DNA of 64,000 bases, taken from positions 39,282 to 103,281 of the forward strand of contig JAPDDQ010000026.1 of the NCBI GenBank assembly GCA_027587225.1, read 5' to 3'. Shown here piece after piece: positions 16,964 to 26,000 of this stretch (position 1 is its first letter; the number at the start of each line of letters is the position of its first letter). This DNA comes from Solirubrobacter taibaiensis (GTDB taxonomy: Bacteria; Actinomycetota; Thermoleophilia; Solirubrobacterales; Solirubrobacteraceae). Below the pieces are notes generated by a model, which saw only the letters and a list, made by a program, of their open reading frames with translations, had not been told where the DNA came from and searched no databases. A program made the position numbers and the translations under genes.

Positions 16964-18094
16964 GTGATTCGAGTCGCCATGATCGGCCTCGGCTTCGGCG
17001 CCGAGTTCATCCCGATCTACCAGCAGCACCCTGACGCCGAGCTCACGGCCATCTGCCGCCGTGACCAGGCGGGCCTGGACGAAGTGGGCGACCACTTCGG
17101 CGTCGCCAAGCGCTACACGGACTACCGCGAGCTGCTGCAGGACCCCGACATCGACGCGGTCCACATCAACTCGCCGATCCCAGACCACGCGTGGATGACG
17201 CTCGAGGCGCTCGAGGCCGGCAAGCACGTCGCGTGCACGGTGCCGATGGCAACGAGCATCGAGGACTGCAAGCGGATCGTCGAGGCGGTCGAGCGGACCG
17301 GCCTGAAGTACATGATGATGGAGACGGTCGTCTACGCCCGCGAGTACCTGTTCATCAAGGACCTGTACGACACGGGGGACCTGGGCAAGCTGCAGTTCCT
17401 GCAGGCGAGCCACATGCAGGACATGGACGGCTGGCCCGACTACTGGCCCGGCCTGCCGCCGATGTGGTACGCGACGCACTGCGTCGGCCCGATGCTGGCG
17501 CTCACCGATGCGGCCGCCGAAGTGGTCTCCTGCTTCGGCTCCGGCACCATCCGCGAGGACTTGATCGAGCACTACGGCTCGCCGTTCGCCGTAGAGTCCG
17601 CGCACATCAAGCTGCAGGACTCCGACGTCTCCGCGCGCATCTACCGCAGCCTGTTCGACGTCGCCCGCCAGTACCGCGAGAGCATCGACGTGTACGGCTC
17701 CAAGCAGGCGTTCGAGTGGACGTTGGTCGAGGGCGGCAAGCACGTGCTGCACACGGCCAAGCGCCCCGAGCCGGAGATCCCCGAGGAGATCGACGTGCCG
17801 GACTTCGCGCACCGCCTGCCGGAGCCGATCCAGCGCTTCACGACCAAGGGCGTCTACGACGACGAGGAGACGCACCTCTCCTTCACCCAGGGCGCCGGCC
17901 ACGGCGGCTCGCACCCGCACCTGGTGCACGAGTTCGTCTCCGCCCTCACCGAGGTCCGCGAGCCGTTCCCGAACGCCCGCCGCTCGGCCAACTGGACGTG
18001 CGTGGGCCTGTGCGCGCACGAGTCCGCGCTCAAGGGCGGCGAGCTCGTCCGCCTGCCCGACTTCACGCTGCGGCCGGAGGCCGTCGCGGGCTGA
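16964..18094 (+). CDS. Gfo/Idh/MocA-family oxidoreductase with atypical EKP motif
   Basis: The protein has 376 residues. It has an N-terminal Rossmann NAD(P)-binding domain (VAMIGLGFGAEFIPIYQQHP) and a C-terminal GFO/IDH/MocA domain (HCVGPMLALTD, SIDVYGSKQAFEW). The usual active-site EKP-x-A motif is replaced by CTVPMAT (91-97), so the canonical lysine is missing. The family oxidises or reduces hydroxyls of sugars and inositols, often at C3. The GTG start at 16964 follows AAGGAG. Its TGA overlaps the ATG of the LivH gene (TGATG), implying coupling of catabolism and import. Confidence 0.85.
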   Translation: MIRVAMIGLGFGAEFIPIYQQHPDAELTAICRRDQAGLDEVGDHFGVAKRYTDYRELLQDPDIDAVHINSPIPDHAWMTLEALEAGKHVACTVPMATSIEDCKRIVEAVERTGLKYMMMETVVYAREYLFIKDLYDTGDLGKLQFLQASHMQDMDGWPDYWPGLPPMWYATHCVGPMLALTDAAAEVVSCFGSGTIREDLIEHYGSPFAVESAHIKLQDSDVSARIYRSLFDVARQYRESIDVYGSKQAFEWTLVEGGKHVLHTAKRPEPEIPEEIDVPDFAHRLPEPIQRFTTKGVYDDEETHLSFTQGAGHGGSHPHLVHEFVSALTEVREPFPNARRSANWTCVGLCAHESALKGGELVRLPDFTLRPEAVAG

Positions 18095-19044
18095 TGCAGC
18101 AGTTCGTCACAGTCACCCTCAACGGGCTGACCCTGGCCGCGCTGTACTTCGTGGTCGCCAGCGGCTTCACCCTGATCTTCGGGCTGATGCGCGTGGTGAA
18201 CATGGCGCACGGCGCGCTCTACCTGCTCGGCGGGTACATCGCGCTGGAGATCCAGACGCGCTGGTTCAAGGCCGAGGACTCCGGATTGGGTCTCTCGCTC
18301 AGCGGCGCGTCCGACGCCGAGTACAGCGTGTTCGCCTGGTTCATCCCGCTCGTGCTGGCGACGCTGATCATCGGCGTCATCGGCGTGGCGCTGCAGCAGA
18401 TCTTCCTGCGCTGGAACCAGGGGCAGGACCTGCGCCAGGCGCTGATCACGATCGCGCTCAGCGTCATCCTCGCCGACCAGATGCTCGCCTACTGGGGCGG
18501 CATCTCCAAGGACATCTCCGCACCTTCGAGCTGGCCGACGTCGATCGTGCTCCCGGGCGACGTGCGCTTCGGCTTCTTCCGCGGCGTCGTCGTGCTGGCC
18601 GCGGCCGTGCTGATCGGCGTCGGGCTCTACCTGATCATCAAGCGCACGCGCTTCGGCAAGATCGTGCGCGCCGGCGTCGACGACCGCGAGATGGTCTCCG
18701 CGCTCGGCATCAACGTGAACCGCGTGTTCATCGGGATGTTCTTCCTCGGCGCGTTGCTCGCGGGCCTGGGCGGGGTGCTCGGCGGCACGATGATCTCGCT
18801 CGCGCCCGGGCAGGACACGGCCTTCCTGCTGAACTCGCTGATCGTCGTGATCATCGGCGGGATGGGCTCGCTGGGCGGCGCCGCGATCGGCGCGCTCGCC
18901 CTCGGCCTGGTCGACGCGTACGCGGACGTCTACCTCGTCTTCGGCGACCTCGACCTCACGAACTACTCGATCATCGTGACCTTCGCGCTGCTGGTGGGCG
19001 TGCTGGCGGTGCGGCCGCTCGGGCTCTACGGGAGGCCGGCATGA
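18094..19044 (+). CDS. LivH-type ABC transporter permease
   Basis: The protein has 316 residues and about eight hydrophobic segments. LivH-family landmarks are TLNGLTLAALYFVVASGFTL, MRVVNMAHGALYLLGGYI, the EAA-like cytoplasmic loop ALGINVNRVFIGMFFLGALLAG, and VVIIGGMGSLGGAAIGAL. It forms the membrane channel with the LivM-type protein encoded next. The family is named for branched-chain amino acids, but members import many other solutes; the neighbours here argue for a sugar-related compound. The ATG overlaps the preceding stop by one base; the 3' end overlaps livM by 4 bp. Confidence 0.9.
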   Translation: MQQFVTVTLNGLTLAALYFVVASGFTLIFGLMRVVNMAHGALYLLGGYIALEIQTRWFKAEDSGLGLSLSGASDAEYSVFAWFIPLVLATLIIGVIGVALQQIFLRWNQGQDLRQALITIALSVILADQMLAYWGGISKDISAPSSWPTSIVLPGDVRFGFFRGVVVLAAAVLIGVGLYLIIKRTRFGKIVRAGVDDREMVSALGINVNRVFIGMFFLGALLAGLGGVLGGTMISLAPGQDTAFLLNSLIVVIIGGMGSLGGAAIGALALGLVDAYADVYLVFGDLDLTNYSIIVTFALLVGVLAVRPLGLYGRPA

Positions 19045-20084
19045 ACCCCAACGTGTCCACGCAGCGGATCGCGTGGCCGGCCCTGATCGTGATCGTCGTG
19101 GCCGCCGCGGTCGCGCCGCTGTTCGTGAGCGACTTCTTCCTGAACTCGATCCTCACGAAGGCGCTGTGGCTCGGGATCGCGGCGGCGAGCCTGATCTTCC
19201 TGGCCGCGTACGGCGGGATGGTCTCGCTCGCCCAGGTCGGCCTCTACGGCATCGCGGGCATGGCCTACGCCAACCTCGTGCTCGCCGACGGTGGCGCAGG
19301 CGCGGCGTGGAACCCGTACGTCGCGCTTGTCGGCGCGCTCGTGATCGCCACGGTCGTCGGGCTCGGCTTCGGCTGGATCGCGGCCCGCAGCGAAGGGATC
19401 TACTTCCTGATGATCACGCTGGCCTTCAGCGTCCTCGTCTACTACTTCTTCAGCCAGGTCACCGGGCTCTCGGGCTTCGGCGGCATCAACAGCGTCGACC
19501 TCCCGAGCGTGGTCGGCTCTCCCGAGCAGGACCCGCTGCCGCGCTACTTCCTGACCCTGGTGGTCGCGGTCTTGGTGTTCCTCGGCCTCGGCGCGCTCTC
19601 GCGCACCGCGTTCGGGCTCGGCATGCAGGGCGTGCGCGACGAACCGGCCCGCATGCGTGCGCTCGGCTTCGACGTGAACCTGCACCGCACGCTGGCGTTC
19701 GGCGTCGCCGCCTTCGTCGCCGGGATCGCCGGCGTGCTGTCGGTGTTCTACAACACCCGCATCACGCCAGGTTCGATCAACCTGGCGCAGACGATCGACG
19801 TCCTGATCGTGGCCGTGATCGGCGGCCTGTACCGGCTCGAGGGAGCGTGGGTCGGCGCGCTCACCTACGCGCTGATCGACAACTACTCGCGCGAGTGGGT
19901 GCCGGAGGTCGGCAACGTCCTCGGACCCGCGCGCTTCAACACGCTGATCGGCGTGCTGTTCCTGATCATCGTCCTGGCGTCCCCGGGTGGCCTGATCGGC
20001 ATCTGGGACCAGCTCAAGACGAAGATCAAGACGCCGCGCCGCCCCGCACCGGCACCGACGCCGGTGCCCCAGACGACCGAATAG
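19041..20084 (+). CDS. LivM-type ABC transporter permease
   Basis: The protein has 347 residues, with multiple transmembrane helices and LivM landmarks: YGGMVSLAQVGLYGIAGMAYA, ARSEGIYFLMITLAFSVLVYYF, GVRDEPARMRALGFDVNLHR and IGGLYRLEGAWVGALTYALI. It pairs with LivH. ATGA overlap (19041-19044) couples its translation to livH. The C-terminal tail (about 20 residues, Pro/Thr-rich) is hydrophilic and probably cytoplasmic. Followed 23 bp later by the binding-protein gene. Confidence 0.9.
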   Translation: MNPNVSTQRIAWPALIVIVVAAAVAPLFVSDFFLNSILTKALWLGIAAASLIFLAAYGGMVSLAQVGLYGIAGMAYANLVLADGGAGAAWNPYVALVGALVIATVVGLGFGWIAARSEGIYFLMITLAFSVLVYYFFSQVTGLSGFGGINSVDLPSVVGSPEQDPLPRYFLTLVVAVLVFLGLGALSRTAFGLGMQGVRDEPARMRALGFDVNLHRTLAFGVAAFVAGIAGVLSVFYNTRITPGSINLAQTIDVLIVAVIGGLYRLEGAWVGALTYALIDNYSREWVPEVGNVLGPARFNTLIGVLFLIIVLASPGGLIGIWDQLKTKIKTPRRPAPAPTPVPQTTE

Positions 20085-20106
20085 CTGACACGAGGGGAGA
20101 GAGGGA

Positions 20107-21516
20107 ATGTTCCGACGTTCAAGCGTCGCGATGGTCGCTGCCTGCGCAGCCTTCGCGGCCTGTGGTTCTGAGTCAAGCAACGAGGGCGCCCCGAGCAACG
20201 CCGGCGGCGGCGAGAGCAACAGCGGTGGCGGCGACACGATCAAGGTCGGGTTCCTGTCGGACTGCGAAGGCGCGTTCGGCTCGTTCTTCGAGCCGACGGC
20301 CTCGGGCGCGAACCTGGCGCTGATCAAGTTCGCCGGCGCGAAGCCGGCAGGTGACAAGCCGACGGACGGCGTCACCGGCGCGAAGATCGCCGGCAAGAAC
20401 GTGGAGATCGTCGGCTACGGCTGCGCGGACGACACGGCCGACAAGGCGATCGAGGAGACCCGGCGCCTGATGGAGCAGGAGGACGCCGACGTCCTCATCG
20501 GCCCGCTGTCGGGCGACGAGGGCATCGCGGTGGCCAACTACGCCAAGGAGCACCCGGACAAGACGTTCGTCAACGGCATCGCCGGCGCGCAGGACTCGAC
20601 GCTGAAGGTCAACGCGCCGAACTTCTTCCGCTTCCACCCGGACGGCGCGCAGTGGTCGGCCGGCCTCGGTGACTACGCGTACAACCAGCTCGGCTGGAAG
20701 AACGCGGCGATCATCGGCGACGACTACTCGTTCCCGTACACGTCGCTGGCCGGCTTCGTGGCCGAGTTCTGCGCCGTCGGCGGCCAGATCCCCAAGCGCG
20801 TGTGGGCGCCGTTGGGCGAGGAGGACTACTCGTCCTACATCTCACAGATCCCCAAGGACGTCGACGGCCTTTACGTCGGCATCGGTGGCTCCGGCCTCAT
20901 CAGCTTCATCAAGCAGTACGAAGAACAGCGCGGCCGCGTCGACACCGAGCGGATGCTCGGCAACGTCTTCTGGGACGACCCGCTCGTGCTCAAGGAGGTC
21001 GGCAAGTCGCTCGTGGGTGGCGTGACGTCCGCCATGACCGCGGCCGACTCGGACTCACCCGAGGTCGCGGCCTACATCCAGGGCCTCAAGGACAACTACG
21101 GCGACGAGATCGCCGGCGCGGGTCCGTCCGTGTTCACGTACGGCTACTACACCGGCATGACGGCGCTGATCAAGGCGCTCGAGGCCTCCGGCGGCGACGT
21201 CGCCGACCAGAGCAAGCTGCAGGCCGAGCTGGCCAAGACGACGCTCTCCGGTGACGAGGCGCCGTGGGGCGACGTCAAGCTCGACGCGAACCGCCAGGCG
21301 ATCTCGAACGTGTTCCTGAAGAAGATCGTCGAGGACACCACGGGCGACGGCGTGCCGGACGTGGAGACGTTCGCGCAGGTCAACGACGTCGACCAGACGT
21401 TCAACGGCGCGTTCTCGGCCGAGACGCCCGCGCCCGACCGCGAGAACCCGAAGTGCGAGGCCGGCGAGGCCCCGCCGTGGGTCGGCAATTCCGAAGCCGT
21501 GAGCTTCGCCAAGTAG
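20107..21516 (+). CDS. ABC transporter substrate-binding lipoprotein (LivJ/K, type 1 fold)
   Basis: The protein has 469 residues. The N terminus is a lipoprotein signal peptide with lipobox AAC at Cys19, followed by a low-complexity Ser/Gly/Asn linker (to about residue 40) that would tether it outside the membrane. The mature part has the periplasmic-binding type 1 pattern: IKVGFLSDCEGAFGSFFEP, VLIGPLSGDEGIAVANYAKE, NFFRFHPDGAQWSAGLGDYA. This group binds amino acids, amides or various other solutes; the ligand here is unknown. GGGGAGAGAGGG precedes the ATG. Confidence 0.9.
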   Translation: MFRRSSVAMVAACAAFAACGSESSNEGAPSNAGGGESNSGGGDTIKVGFLSDCEGAFGSFFEPTASGANLALIKFAGAKPAGDKPTDGVTGAKIAGKNVEIVGYGCADDTADKAIEETRRLMEQEDADVLIGPLSGDEGIAVANYAKEHPDKTFVNGIAGAQDSTLKVNAPNFFRFHPDGAQWSAGLGDYAYNQLGWKNAAIIGDDYSFPYTSLAGFVAEFCAVGGQIPKRVWAPLGEEDYSSYISQIPKDVDGLYVGIGGSGLISFIKQYEEQRGRVDTERMLGNVFWDDPLVLKEVGKSLVGGVTSAMTAADSDSPEVAAYIQGLKDNYGDEIAGAGPSVFTYGYYTGMTALIKALEASGGDVADQSKLQAELAKTTLSGDEAPWGDVKLDANRQAISNVFLKKIVEDTTGDGVPDVETFAQVNDVDQTFNGAFSAETPAPDRENPKCEAGEAPPWVGNSEAVSFAK

Positions 21517-21520
21517 CGCC

Positions 21521-22300
21521 ATGGGTCTCCCAGCGACAGACGCAGAGCCGGCGGTCCTTCGCCTCGAAGGGATCGACCGCCGGTTCGGAGGGGTCCACGC
21601 TGTGCGCAGCGTGGACCTCGAGGTGCGGCCCGGCGAGCGCCGGGCCGTGCTCGGCCCCAACGGGGCCGGCAAGACGACGGTGTTCAACCTGATCTCCGGG
21701 GAGTTTCCCCCGAGCAGTGGTCGCGTCGAGCTCTTCGGGCAGGACGTGACGAACCTGCCCGCCCGCAAGCGCGCCCGCCTGGGCCTCTCGCGGACGTTCC
21801 AGACGTCGCGGCTGTTCGCTGGGCTCTCCGTCGAGGACAACCTCTACCTGGGCGCGCTCGGCGTCGCCGCGGGCCATCTGCGGATGGTGCCGTCCGGCAA
21901 GGACGACGTCCTGCGTGAGAAGGCGCGCGCGATGAGCACGCAGGTGGGGTTGGAAGAGCGGCTCGGGGACTTCGTCGCCGACCTTTCACACGGCGAGCAA
22001 CGCCAGCTCGAGGTGGGCATGGCGCTGGTGGCCGAGCCGCGGCTGCTGATGCTCGACGAGCCGGCCGCGGGCCTCTCGCGCGCCGAGCGCGTGCGGCTGA
22101 CGGAGATGCTGATCGGGCTCGATCCCGACATCACGCTGATCCTGATCGAGCACGACATGGACGTCGCGCTGAAGGTCGCCAAGTGGGTCACGATGATGCA
22201 CGACGGCCGCGTGATCGTGGAAGGCACGCCGGAGCAGATCCGCTCCAACCAGACCGTGCACGACCTCTATCTCGGCTCGGGGCTGATCGAGCATGCTTGA
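21521..22300 (+). CDS. LivG-type ABC transporter ATPase
   Basis: The protein has 259 residues. Walker A is LGPNGAGKTTVFN, the signature is LSHGEQRQLEVG, Walker B is LLMLDEPAAGLS, and the switch His is in LIEHDMD. The segment GLSRTFQTSRLFAGLSVEDN and the C-terminal GTPEQIRSNQTVHDLYLG are LivG hallmarks. The ATG is 4 bp after the binding-protein stop; the 3' end overlaps livF by 8 bp. It energises the LivHM channel. Confidence 0.92.
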   Translation: MGLPATDAEPAVLRLEGIDRRFGGVHAVRSVDLEVRPGERRAVLGPNGAGKTTVFNLISGEFPPSSGRVELFGQDVTNLPARKRARLGLSRTFQTSRLFAGLSVEDNLYLGALGVAAGHLRMVPSGKDDVLREKARAMSTQVGLEERLGDFVADLSHGEQRQLEVGMALVAEPRLLMLDEPAAGLSRAERVRLTEMLIGLDPDITLILIEHDMDVALKVAKWVTMMHDGRVIVEGTPEQIRSNQTVHDLYLGSGLIEHA

Positions 22301-23006
22301 GGTCTCCGGCCTGAACGCCTACTACGGCGCGGCGCACGTGCTCCAGGACGTGTCGCTCACGATGGGCGCCGAGCCGGTCGCGCTGATCGGCCGCAACGGC
22401 ATGGGCAAGTCCACGCTGTGCAAGGCGCTCGCGGGCGTGCTCGGCCCGGGCAACCGGGTCACCGGCTCGGTCACGCTTGACGGCGTGGACGTGAGCGGCA
22501 AGCCCGCGCACAAGCTCGCGAGAGCCGGGATCGGCTTCGTCCCGCAGGGCCGGCGGCTGTTCCAGTCGCTGACCGTCGACGAGCACCTGCAGATCGTGGG
22601 CGCCTCGTCGAAGGCGGCGTGGACGCCCGCGCGCGTGTACGAGCTGTTCCCGCGGCTGGCCGAGCGCAAGCACGTCTCCGGCACGTCGCTGTCCGGGGGC
22701 GAGCAGGAGATGCTGTCGATCGGCCGGGCGCTGCTGACCAACCCGAAGCTGCTCGTCATGGACGAGCCGTCGGAAGGTCTGGCGCCGACCGTGGTGGAGA
22801 CGTTGATCGAGACGATCAAGGACCTCGCGGCGGGCGGGATGGGCCTGCTCGTGGTCGAGCAGAACCTCGGTGTGGCGACGGCGCTCGCCAACCGGGTCGT
22901 CGTGATGGTGTCCGGGTCGATCGCGACCGAGACGACGTCGCAGGAACTACTGGCCGACCCGGAGGCGCAGAAGCGTTTTCTCGGGGTCGAACCGTTGGCG
23001 GCTTGA
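22293..23006 (+). CDS. LivF-type ABC transporter ATPase
   Basis: The protein has 237 residues. Walker A is IGRNGMGKSTLCK, Q-loop region IGFVPQGRRLFQSLTVDEHL, signature LSGGEQEMLSIGRALL, Walker B LLVMDEPSEGLAP, and the switch residue is Glu-Gln (VVEQNLG) in place of the His found in many ABC proteins, as is usual in LivF. It forms the second ATPase subunit of the importer. It overlaps livG by 8 bp and is followed after only 11 bp by the giant ThuA/GSDH gene, so that secreted enzyme is probably cotranscribed with the transporter. Confidence 0.92.
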   Translation: MLEVSGLNAYYGAAHVLQDVSLTMGAEPVALIGRNGMGKSTLCKALAGVLGPGNRVTGSVTLDGVDVSGKPAHKLARAGIGFVPQGRRLFQSLTVDEHLQIVGASSKAAWTPARVYELFPRLAERKHVSGTSLSGGEQEMLSIGRALLTNPKLLVMDEPSEGLAPTVVETLIETIKDLAAGGMGLLVVEQNLGVATALANRVVVMVSGSIATETTSQELLADPEAQKRFLGVEPLAA

Positions 23007-23017
23007 GGAGAGAGAGC

Positions 23018-26000
23018 ATGAGACTGAGATGGAAGGCCGTGGCGCTGGCCGCCGCGGTGTTGGGAGCCACAGCCGCGCCCGCGGCGGCGCAGAGCGCCCG
23101 CTACGACGTGCTCGTCTTCTCCAAGACGACGGGCTTCCGCCACACCGACGCCATCGACGCCGGCAAGGCCGGTATCCAGGCGATGGGCGTGGAGAAGAAC
23201 TTCAACGTCACGCTGACCGAGGACGCGACGACGTTCACCGACGCCGGTCTGCGGCCGTACGAGGTCATCGTGATGCTGCACACGGACGGCGAGGGCATCC
23301 TCACCGCCAACCAGCGCACCGCGTTCGAGCGCTGGTACCAGCGCGGCAAGGGCCTCGTCGGCATTCACGCGGCCGCCAACGCCGACCGCAACTGGGACTG
23401 GATGACGGAGGCCCGCGGCGGATCGCTGTTCAACAACCACCCCGCGATCCAGCAGGCCACGGTCAACGTCACCGACCCGAATCATCCCGCTACGCAGGGG
23501 ATTCCGGCCACCTGGGTGCGCACCGACGAGTGGTACAACTTCACCAAGGAGCCCGAGGGCGTCCACGTGCTCGCCAAGCTGGACGAGAACACGTACAACG
23601 AGGAGGACGGCACCCCGGAGGCCGACGACCACCCGATCGCGTGGTGCTCGAACTTCGACCGCGGGCGGCACTTCTACACCGGGCTCGGCCACAGCGGCAC
23701 GGCCTGGCAGGAGGCCGACTACCGCAAGCACATCCTCGGCGGCATCGAGTGGGCCTCGGGCCAGGTGGCCGGTGAGTGCGGCGCGCCGCGCGACGGCACC
23801 CCGACCGACGCGTCCTTCGACAAGGTCACGCTCGACGACAACACCGAGAACCCGATGGAGATCGCCATCGCGCCCGGTGGCAACGTCTACTACGTCGAGC
23901 TCGCCGGCAAGGTCAAGTACTACAACTCCAGCACCAGCGCCATCCGCACCGTGGGCACGATCCCCGTGCACCGCGGCAACGAGAACGGCCTGCTCGGCAT
24001 CGCGCTGGACCCGGGCTTCGCCACCAACAAGTGGCTGTACCTGTTCTACAGCGCGCCCACGCCCGAGGAGCAGCACGTCTCGCGCTTCACGGTGGGTGAG
24101 AACGGTCTGATCGACATGGCCTCCGAGAAGGTGCTGCTGAAGATCCCGCACCAGCGGATCGTCTGCTGCCACTCCGCGGGCTCGATGACGTTCGGCCCCG
24201 GTGGGCTGCTGCACATCTCCACCGGCGACGACACCGAGCACTCGCAGTCGCAGGGCTACAACCCGATCGATGACGACGTCATCCGCAACAACGCGGGCGA
24301 CAACCCGGACGCCGACCGCGCCTACGACGCCCGCCGCACCTCCGGCAACACGAACGACCTGCGCGGCAAGATCCTGCGGATCAAGCCCGAGCCCGACGGG
24401 ACGTACTCGATCCCGCAGGGCAACCTGTTCCCGCCGGTCATCTCGGACCCGCTGAAGACCAAGCCCGAGATCTACACGATGGGTCATCGCAACCCGTTCC
24501 GGATCTCGGTCGACCAGGAGACGGGCTGGGTCTACAACGGCGAGGTCGGGCCGGACGCCAACAGCGAGAACGCCAACCGCGGCCCGCGCGGCTACGACGA
24601 GCTCAACCAGATCCGCCAGGCGGGCAACATGGGCTGGCCGTACTGCATCGCCGACAACAAGGCCTACCGCGACTGGACTTTCCCGAGCGGCCCGGCCGGT
24701 GAGACGTTCGACTGCGCCGGCGGCCCCAACAACACGTCCAACTACAACACGGGCCTGGCCAAGACGCCGGGCACGACGAGCGCGCTGCTGTGGTGGCCGT
24801 ACTCGCCGTACCCGACCGGCTTCCCGTGGGCGACGGGCGCGACCGCGATTCCCACGGGGGCCGGGCGCACCGCGATCGCCGGCCCGATCTATCACCACAG
24901 CGAGGGCGGGGCGGACACCAAGCTGCCCACGTACTACGACGATCAGGTGTTCTTCGCCGACTGGTCGCGCGACTGGATCGCGACGATGCGCCTGAACGCG
25001 GAAGGCAAGCCCGCGGAGATCCGCCGCTTCATGCCCAACGCCGACTTCCGGCACCCGCAGGACATCGAGATGGGCCCGGACGGGCGCCTGTACGTGCTCG
25101 AGTGGGGCCGCGACTTCAACTACGCCGGCTCGGGCATCAACCCCGACTCCGGCCTCTACCGGATCGACTACGTCAAGGGCTCGCGGACGCCGATCGCGAA
25201 GGCCACGTCCAACAAGGACTCCGGCCAGTCGCCGCTCGCCGTGACGTTCTCCAGCGACGGCTCCGAGGACCCCGACGGAGACGTGTTGACGTACGAGTGG
25301 GACTTCGGCGACGGCACGGCCAAGTCGACCCAGGCCAACCCGACGCACACCTACACGGCCACGGGCACGTTCACGGTGCAGCTCAAGGTCACGGATACCA
25401 GTGGCAAGTCCGGCTCCTCGTCGGTGCTGGTGACGGTCGGCAACACGCGCCCGACGGTGGTGCTCGACGTGCCGCAGGGTGGCGTCTACGGGTGGGGCGA
25501 CGAGATCGCCTATCGCGTGACCGTCACCGATCCCGAGGACACGACGATCGACTGCTCGAAGGTGGTCGTCTCGCCCGGCATCTTCCATGACGAGGGCGGC
25601 AACGCCCACGTGCACCCCGGCGTGAACAAGACGGGCTGCGAGGGCACGATCCAGGTCGAGCAGGAGTCCGGGCACGAGAAGAGCGCGAACATCGCGCTGG
25701 TCCTGACCGCGACGTATCTGGACAACGGCGCGCCCGGCTCCCAGCCGCTGGAAGGGGCCACGACGCGGCGCCTGAACCCGAAGGAGATCCAGGCCGAGCA
25801 CTACGTCGGCCAGACCGGCGTCTCGGCCGTCGACAACGCGTCGGCCGACGGCGGGCGGCGCGTCGGCGGGCTCGACGCGGGCGACTCGTTCTACTTCGAG
25901 CCGGTGTCGCTGAAGGGCGTGCGGAGCGTGTCGCTGCGCTACTCGTCGGCGGGCGCGGGTGGCCTGGCCGAGTTGCGCTTGGACTCGCCGACCGGTCCCG

